From: Ensifer sesbaniae
GTDB lineage: Bacteria > Pseudomonadota > Alphaproteobacteria > Rhizobiales > Rhizobiaceae
NCBI RefSeq assembly: GCF_013283665.1
Contig: NZ_JABEKU010000001.1
Span: 2,781,594 to 2,845,593 of the forward strand
DNA: 64,000 nucleotides
Direction of reading: 5' to 3'
This document shows positions 59,931-64,000 of this stretch, piece by piece. Each line of letters opens with the position of its first letter. Position 1 is the stretch's first letter. The translations under genes and the position numbers were made by a program. The notes under the pieces were generated by a model, which saw only the letters and a program-made list of their open reading frames with translations, was not told the origin of the DNA and made no database searches.

Positions 59931-60718
59931 CGCGCATGACCGGACCGATCCGCACACGCCGCGAAGGCGGCATTCTCGAAGTCACCATCGACCGGCCAAA
60001 GGCCAATGCCATCGACCTTGCGACCAGCCGGGTGATGGGCGAGATCTTCCGCGACTTCCGCGACGACGACAACTTGCGCGTCGCGATCATCACCGGGGCG
60101 GGCGAAAAATTCTTCTGTCCGGGATGGGACCTGAAGGCTGCCGCCGCCGGTGACGCGGTCGACGGCGACTATGGCGTCGGCGGTTTCGGCGGCATGCAGG
60201 AGCTGCGCGACCTCAACAAGCCGATCATTGCCGCGATCAACGGCATCTGCTGCGGCGGCGGCCTCGAGATCGCGCTTTCGACCGACATGATCCTTGCTGC
60301 CGAGCACACGACCTTCGCGCTTCCCGAGATCCGCTCCGGCACCGTCGCCGATGCCGCCTCGATCAAGCTGCCGAAGCGCATCCCCTACCACATCGCCATG
60401 GACATGCTCTTGACCGGCCGCTGGCTCGATGCGGCCGAGGCCCACCGCTGGGGCTTCGTCAACGAGATCCTGCCATTGAGCAAGCTTATGGAACGCGCCT
60501 GGGAGCTCGCCCGCCTGCTCGAAAGCGGACCGCCGCTGGTTTACGCCGCGATCAAGGAAGTGGTCCGCAACGCCGAAGGCGAGGCCTTCCAGACGACCAT
60601 GAACAAGATCACCAAACGGCAGTTCAAGACGGTCGACATCCTCTATTCGAGTGAAGACCAGCTGGAAGGCGTGCGTGCCTTCGCCGAGAAGCGCGACCCG
60701 GTCTGGAAGGGCCGCTGA
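59927..60718 (+). CDS. enoyl-CoA hydratase, CaiD-like
   Basis: A 263-residue crotonase-family enzyme. The oxyanion-hole segment FFCPGWDLKAAAAGD (~res 63-77) and the second one, AAINGICCGGGLEIALSTDM (~res 103-122), are clear. The catalytic Glu region is ALPEIRSGTVADAASIKLPK (~res 131-150), where the two usual Glu positions read Glu and Thr/Asp, as in carnitinyl-CoA dehydratase-type proteins. The start at 59927 overlaps the ligase stop (ATGA). A second ATG at 59936 is better spaced from GGAGG and may be the true start. It probably hydrates crotonobetainyl-CoA to carnitinyl-CoA. Confidence 0.85.
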   Translation: MTRMTGPIRTRREGGILEVTIDRPKANAIDLATSRVMGEIFRDFRDDDNLRVAIITGAGEKFFCPGWDLKAAAAGDAVDGDYGVGGFGGMQELRDLNKPIIAAINGICCGGGLEIALSTDMILAAEHTTFALPEIRSGTVADAASIKLPKRIPYHIAMDMLLTGRWLDAAEAHRWGFVNEILPLSKLMERAWELARLLESGPPLVYAAIKEVVRNAEGEAFQTTMNKITKRQFKTVDILYSSEDQLEGVRAFAEKRDPVWKGR

Positions 60719-61095
60719 AGGCGGATGAATGTGCGCGGTTTTCCGCCGCTTTGAACAGACTCCGCCAGGCATGGCGGCGCAGGAAACAGAGCCGGGGGAC
60801 CGGCAGGATGACGTGGCAGGACGCGCGGACGAGACCGCGCGCCGCGAAACACGCATCCATAAGCCAAGCTTATGGAAATAAATTGTAATTTAGGGCGTTA
60901 CAAGAAGTGTTCCAGAGATTACGCTTATCGATCTGAACGAAGGACGCCCCGGCCGAGGGAAGGAGAACAAGCCACCGAAAGAACAAGAAGCGGCCGCTTT
61001 GGGCCGATCCGAAGCCATCGATACAATGGCTGTACGCAGCAATCTCTAACCAACCACAACGAACGGCGAATGCCGACAGAGAAGGGAACAGGGGA
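60719..61095 (+). promoter_or_regulatory. leader/promoter of the dipeptide-type ABC operon with two palindromes
   Basis: A 377-base gap. At 60722-60760 is a decayed inverted piece of the gagcgggatgcggg repeat (TGTGCGCGGTTTTCCGCC). At 60857-60875 CCATAAGC-caa-GCTTATGG is a perfect 8-bp palindrome. At 60883-60903 TTGTAA and TTACAA are separated by nine bases. These two sites in an AT-rich stretch are candidate operators. No gene or clear terminator is seen. Confidence 0.5.
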
Positions 61096-62685
61096 ATGAG
61101 CGATTACAAGGATTACCTCACACGACAGGTCATGCTCGGCAAGATGAACCGGCGCGAGTTTCTCGGCCGCGCGGCTGCTGCCGGCATTCTCGCCTCGACG
61201 GCAGGCACGCTGTTTGCGACCAGTGCGGCGGCGCAGGAGCCGAAGCGCGGCGGCCATCTGAAGCTCGGCCTCGAAGGCGCGGCCGCCACGGACTCGAAGG
61301 ACCCGGCCAAGGCGCTGTCGCAATTCATGTTCGTCGTCGGCCGCAACTGGGGCGACATGCTCGTCGAAAGCCATCCGACAACAGGCGCGCCGGTGCCGGC
61401 GCTTGCCGAATCCTGGGAGCCATCGGCCGACGCGTCGACCTGGACGTTCACGATCCGCAAAGGCGTCAAGTTCCATGATGGCAAGGAACTGACGGTCGAC
61501 GACGTCATCAAGACACTGCAGCGTCACACCGACGACAAATCGGAGTCCGGTGCCCTCGGCGTGATGAAATCGATCAAGGAAATCAAGGCGGACGGCGACA
61601 AGCTCGTGTTGACGCTGACGGAAGGCAACGCCGACATGCCGCTCTTGCTTTCCGACTATCACCTCATCATCCAGCCGAATGGCGGCATCGACAATCCCGA
61701 CGCGATGATCGGCACCGGCCCCTACAAGGTGTCGAGCTTCGAACCCGGCGTTCGCGCTACCTTCGAGCGCAACGCCGACGATTGGCGCACCGACCGCGGC
61801 TATGTGGATTCGGTGGAACTGATCGCCATGAACGATGCGACCGCCCGCATCGCCGCGCTCTCCTCCGGCCAGGTGCACTTCATCAACCGTGTCGATCCGA
61901 AGACGGTCAACCTGTTGAAGAGGGCGCCGACGGTCGAGATCCTCAACACGTCGGGCCGCGGCCATTACGTGTTCATCATGCATTGCAACACCGCGCCGTT
62001 CGACAACAACGACCTGCGCATGGCGTTGAAATACGCGATGGACCGCGAGACCATGGTTGAGCGCATTCTCGGCGGCTACGGCAAGGTCGGCAACGACTTC
62101 CCGATCAACGAGACCTATGCCCTCTTCCCCGAGGGCATCGAGCAGCGCGCCTATGACCCGGACAAGGCGGCCTTCCACTACAAGAAGTCCGGCCACAGTG
62201 GCCCGGTTCTTCTGCGCACCTCCGACGTCGCCTTCCCGGGCGCGGTCGACGCGGCCGTGCTCTACCAGGAAAGCGCCAAGAAGGCGGGCATCGAGATCGA
62301 GGTCAAGCGCGAGCCGGGCGACGGCTATTGGACGAACGTCTGGAACGTGCAGCCCTTCTCGACCTCCTACTGGGGCGGCCGTCCGACCCAGGACCAGATG
62401 TACTCGACCGCCTATCTGTCGACTGCCGACTGGAACGACACCCGCTTCATGCGTGCGGATTTCGACAAGATCCTGCTCGAGGCCCGCTCCGAGCTCGACG
62501 AAGCCAAGCGCAAGGAGATGTATCGCACCATGGCGATGATGGTGCGCGACGAAGGCGGCCTGATCCTGCCGATGTTCAACGACTTCGTGAACGCCGCCAC
62601 CAAGCAGGTGAAGGGCTACGTGCACGATATCGGCAACGACATGTCGAACGGCTATGTCGCGACCCGAGTGTGGCTGGACGCATGA
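61096..62685 (+). CDS. ABC transporter substrate-binding protein, dipeptide/oligopeptide type, Tat substrate
   Basis: A 529-residue SBP_bac_5 family protein. The leader reads MNRREFLGRAAAAGILASTAG (~res 17-37), a classical twin-arginine motif, with cleavage likely after TSAAA. The mature part has LAESWEPSADASTWTFTIRK and GVKFHDGKELTVDDV (~res 97-140), standard for DppA/OppA proteins. It is followed by two permease genes with overlapping starts. Located next to the carnitine/butyrobetaine genes and on the same strand, it may import a quaternary amine or a peptide-like precursor. The family includes many non-peptide binders. Confidence 0.9.
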   Translation: MSDYKDYLTRQVMLGKMNRREFLGRAAAAGILASTAGTLFATSAAAQEPKRGGHLKLGLEGAAATDSKDPAKALSQFMFVVGRNWGDMLVESHPTTGAPVPALAESWEPSADASTWTFTIRKGVKFHDGKELTVDDVIKTLQRHTDDKSESGALGVMKSIKEIKADGDKLVLTLTEGNADMPLLLSDYHLIIQPNGGIDNPDAMIGTGPYKVSSFEPGVRATFERNADDWRTDRGYVDSVELIAMNDATARIAALSSGQVHFINRVDPKTVNLLKRAPTVEILNTSGRGHYVFIMHCNTAPFDNNDLRMALKYAMDRETMVERILGGYGKVGNDFPINETYALFPEGIEQRAYDPDKAAFHYKKSGHSGPVLLRTSDVAFPGAVDAAVLYQESAKKAGIEIEVKREPGDGYWTNVWNVQPFSTSYWGGRPTQDQMYSTAYLSTADWNDTRFMRADFDKILLEARSELDEAKRKEMYRTMAMMVRDEGGLILPMFNDFVNAATKQVKGYVHDIGNDMSNGYVATRVWLDA

Positions 62686-63797
62686 TGATGGAAAGCGGAC
62701 CGCTCACTGGTCCGGTTCCGACGGATGGGACCGCGGATGCATCGCATCCGCGGTCTGCCGAACCTACCGGAGTACCAGCAAAACCCAACCCTGCCGCCAA
62801 TGGTGAAATCGCCGGCACCTTCTGGCGGCGCTTCACCTTCCGCCGCCCTCTCGCGGCGCTGATCCTGCAGCGCCTCGGCTTGAGCGTCGGCCTGCTCTTC
62901 GCCGTATCGCTGATGATCTTCGGCGGCATCGAGGCGCTTCCCGGCGACTTCGCCACCACCTATCTCGGCCAGTCGGCAACGCCGCAGGCGGTCGAAAACA
63001 TCCGCAAGGACCTTGGCCTCGACAAGCCCTGGACCGAGCGCTACGTCTCCTGGCTCGGCGGCGCGATCCAGGGCGATTTCGGCACCTCCTGGGCGAGCAA
63101 GAACTCGGTCGGCGAACAAATCTCCAAGCGCCTCGGCAACTCGCTGTTCCTCGCCTTTTTTGCAGCACTCATATCCGTGCCGCTTGCCGTTGGTCTCGGC
63201 ATGCTGGCGGTGCAGTTCCGCAACAGGCTGCCCGACAAGATCATCAACGTCATCTCGCTCGCGGCCATCTCGCTGCCGGAGTTCTTCGTCGGCTATTTGC
63301 TGATCATGTTCTTCGCCGTCAAATTCGGCATCGCGACCTTCCCCGCGACCGTCTATGACAGCATGAGCTTCACCGAACGGCTTTCGGCGATCGCGCTTCC
63401 CGTCGCGACCCTCGTTCTCGTCGTGCTCGCCCATATGATGCGCATGACCCGGGCGGCGATCCTCAACGTCATGTCGTCGGCCTATGTCGAGACGGCGGAG
63501 TTGAAGGGGCTCAGCATGTTCCGCATCATCGCGCGGCACGCAGCCCCCAATGCGGTGGCGCCCGTCATCAACGTCATCGCGCTCAACCTCGCCTATCTCG
63601 TCGTCGGCGTGGTCGTGGTCGAAGTCGTCTTCGTCTATCCCGGCATGGGGCAATACATGGTGGATGCGGTGACCGTGCGCGACATGCCGGTCGTCCAGGC
63701 CTGCGGCCTGATCTTCGCGGCCTTCTACATCTTCCTCAACATGGCGGCCGACATTCTCGCCATCATCGCCAATCCGAGACTGAGGCACCCGCGATGA
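62682..63797 (+). CDS. dipeptide-type ABC permease (DppB-like)
   Basis: A 371-residue permease. After a ~55-residue Pro-rich cytoplasmic extension, longer than usual, comes the DppB core: LQRLGLSVGLLFAVSLMIF, EALPGDFATTYLGQSATPQ and WLGGAIQGDFGTSWASKNSV. The EAA-like loop is YVETAELKGLSMFRIIARHAAPN (~res 268-290). Three consecutive ATG codons (62682, 62685, 62688) overlap the binding-protein stop. The first gives an ATGA overlap. It pairs with the truncated permease downstream. Confidence 0.88.
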   Translation: MMMESGPLTGPVPTDGTADASHPRSAEPTGVPAKPNPAANGEIAGTFWRRFTFRRPLAALILQRLGLSVGLLFAVSLMIFGGIEALPGDFATTYLGQSATPQAVENIRKDLGLDKPWTERYVSWLGGAIQGDFGTSWASKNSVGEQISKRLGNSLFLAFFAALISVPLAVGLGMLAVQFRNRLPDKIINVISLAAISLPEFFVGYLLIMFFAVKFGIATFPATVYDSMSFTERLSAIALPVATLVLVVLAHMMRMTRAAILNVMSSAYVETAELKGLSMFRIIARHAAPNAVAPVINVIALNLAYLVVGVVVVEVVFVYPGMGQYMVDAVTVRDMPVVQACGLIFAAFYIFLNMAADILAIIANPRLRHPR

Positions 63798-64000
63798 ACC
63801 TGAGATCCATCCCCTTGAGCGCCTGGATCGGCATCGCCGGCATCGCGATTGCGATCTTCTGTGCCGTCTTCGCACCGCTCATAGCCCCCTTCGGCGAGCG
63901 CGACGTGGTCGGCGACATCTGGCTTCCCGCCGGCGGCGACTTCCTGCTCGGCACCGACAATCTCGGCCGCGACCTGCTCTCGCGTCTGATCTACGGCGCC
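63794..64000 (+). CDS. dipeptide-type ABC permease (DppC-like), N-terminal fragment
   Basis: The frame starts at ATG 63794, overlapping the DppB-like stop (ATGA), and is cut by the right edge after 69 codons. It encodes a first transmembrane helix (WIGIAGIAIAIFCAVFAPLI, ~res 11-30), then LLGTDNLGRDLLSRLIYGA at residues 51-69, the hallmark of DppC/OppC permeases. The rest, and probably the ATPase genes, lie beyond the window. Confidence 0.9.
   Translation, partial: MNLRSIPLSAWIGIAGIAIAIFCAVFAPLIAPFGERDVVGDIWLPAGGDFLLGTDNLGRDLLSRLIYGA

Overview
The window reads as a piece of a Rhizobiaceae genome, most like Sinorhizobium/Ensifer. It is GC-rich and densely coded, mostly ABC-importer operons and small-molecule catabolism. 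Its intergenic regions are full of rhizobial palindromes: four RIME1 mosaic elements, many copies of a pyrimidine-rich palindrome family, and a ~50 bp 'gagcgggatgcggg' repeat. I see no tRNA, rRNA, CRISPR array, insertion sequence or phage gene.

Layout. 1-2.6 kb: the N-terminus of a globin-coupled sensor (cut by the window edge) and two orphan ParA ATPases. 3-10.7 kb: an apparent gamma-glutamylation pathway (Fe-alcohol dehydrogenase, aldehyde dehydrogenase, glutamine-synthetase-like ligase, amino-acid permease, N-formylglutamate-amidohydrolase-like hydrolase) with a divergent RpiR regulator. 11-15 kb: a binding-protein-dependent ABC importer of unknown substrate. 15.1-15.9 kb: an FMN riboswitch and ribH. 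16.3-17.6 kb: an LtrA-like membrane protein. 17.6-35.8 kb: a large minus-strand tetritol/polyol locus. It has a SorC regulator, a sugar ABC importer with two unequal ATPases, an EryA-like kinase, a 2-hydroxyacid dehydrogenase, a class II aldolase, an EryB/GlpD-like dehydrogenase, a second aldolase and kinase, a HAD phosphatase, EryC-like isomerase, a DeoR regulator, TpiA and RpiB, ending in a clear terminator. 36-42 kb: a LuxR regulator and a polyamine-type ABC importer with an SDR. 42-43.4 kb: a methyltransferase between two copies of a large mosaic palindrome.

43.4-52.5 kb is the most interesting part. A urocanase homologue, a DUF917 protein, an M20 carbamoyl-amidohydrolase, a hydantoinase and a histidine-ammonia-lyase homologue lie in one operon next to a LysR-type regulator with two DNA-binding domains. 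The lyase lacks the Ala-Ser-Gly triad that makes the MIO cofactor, and the urocanase lacks two conserved cysteines. The five enzyme types match, step by step, the known bacterial route from ergothioneine (trimethyl-thiohistidine) through thiourocanate to glutamate. I infer an ergothioneine-degradation operon rather than a histidine-utilisation operon.

52.5-64 kb: a gamma-butyrobetaine/carnitine to glycine betaine locus. It has a GlxA/CdhR-type regulator, a dehydrocarnitine-cleavage enzyme, a carnitine dehydrogenase fused to a betainyl-CoA thioesterase, an acyl-CoA dehydrogenase, an ADP-forming CoA ligase, an enoyl-CoA hydratase and a dipeptide-type ABC importer running off the right edge. Together the last 20 kb form an island for trimethylammonium compounds. 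All functions are inferred from sequence alone.
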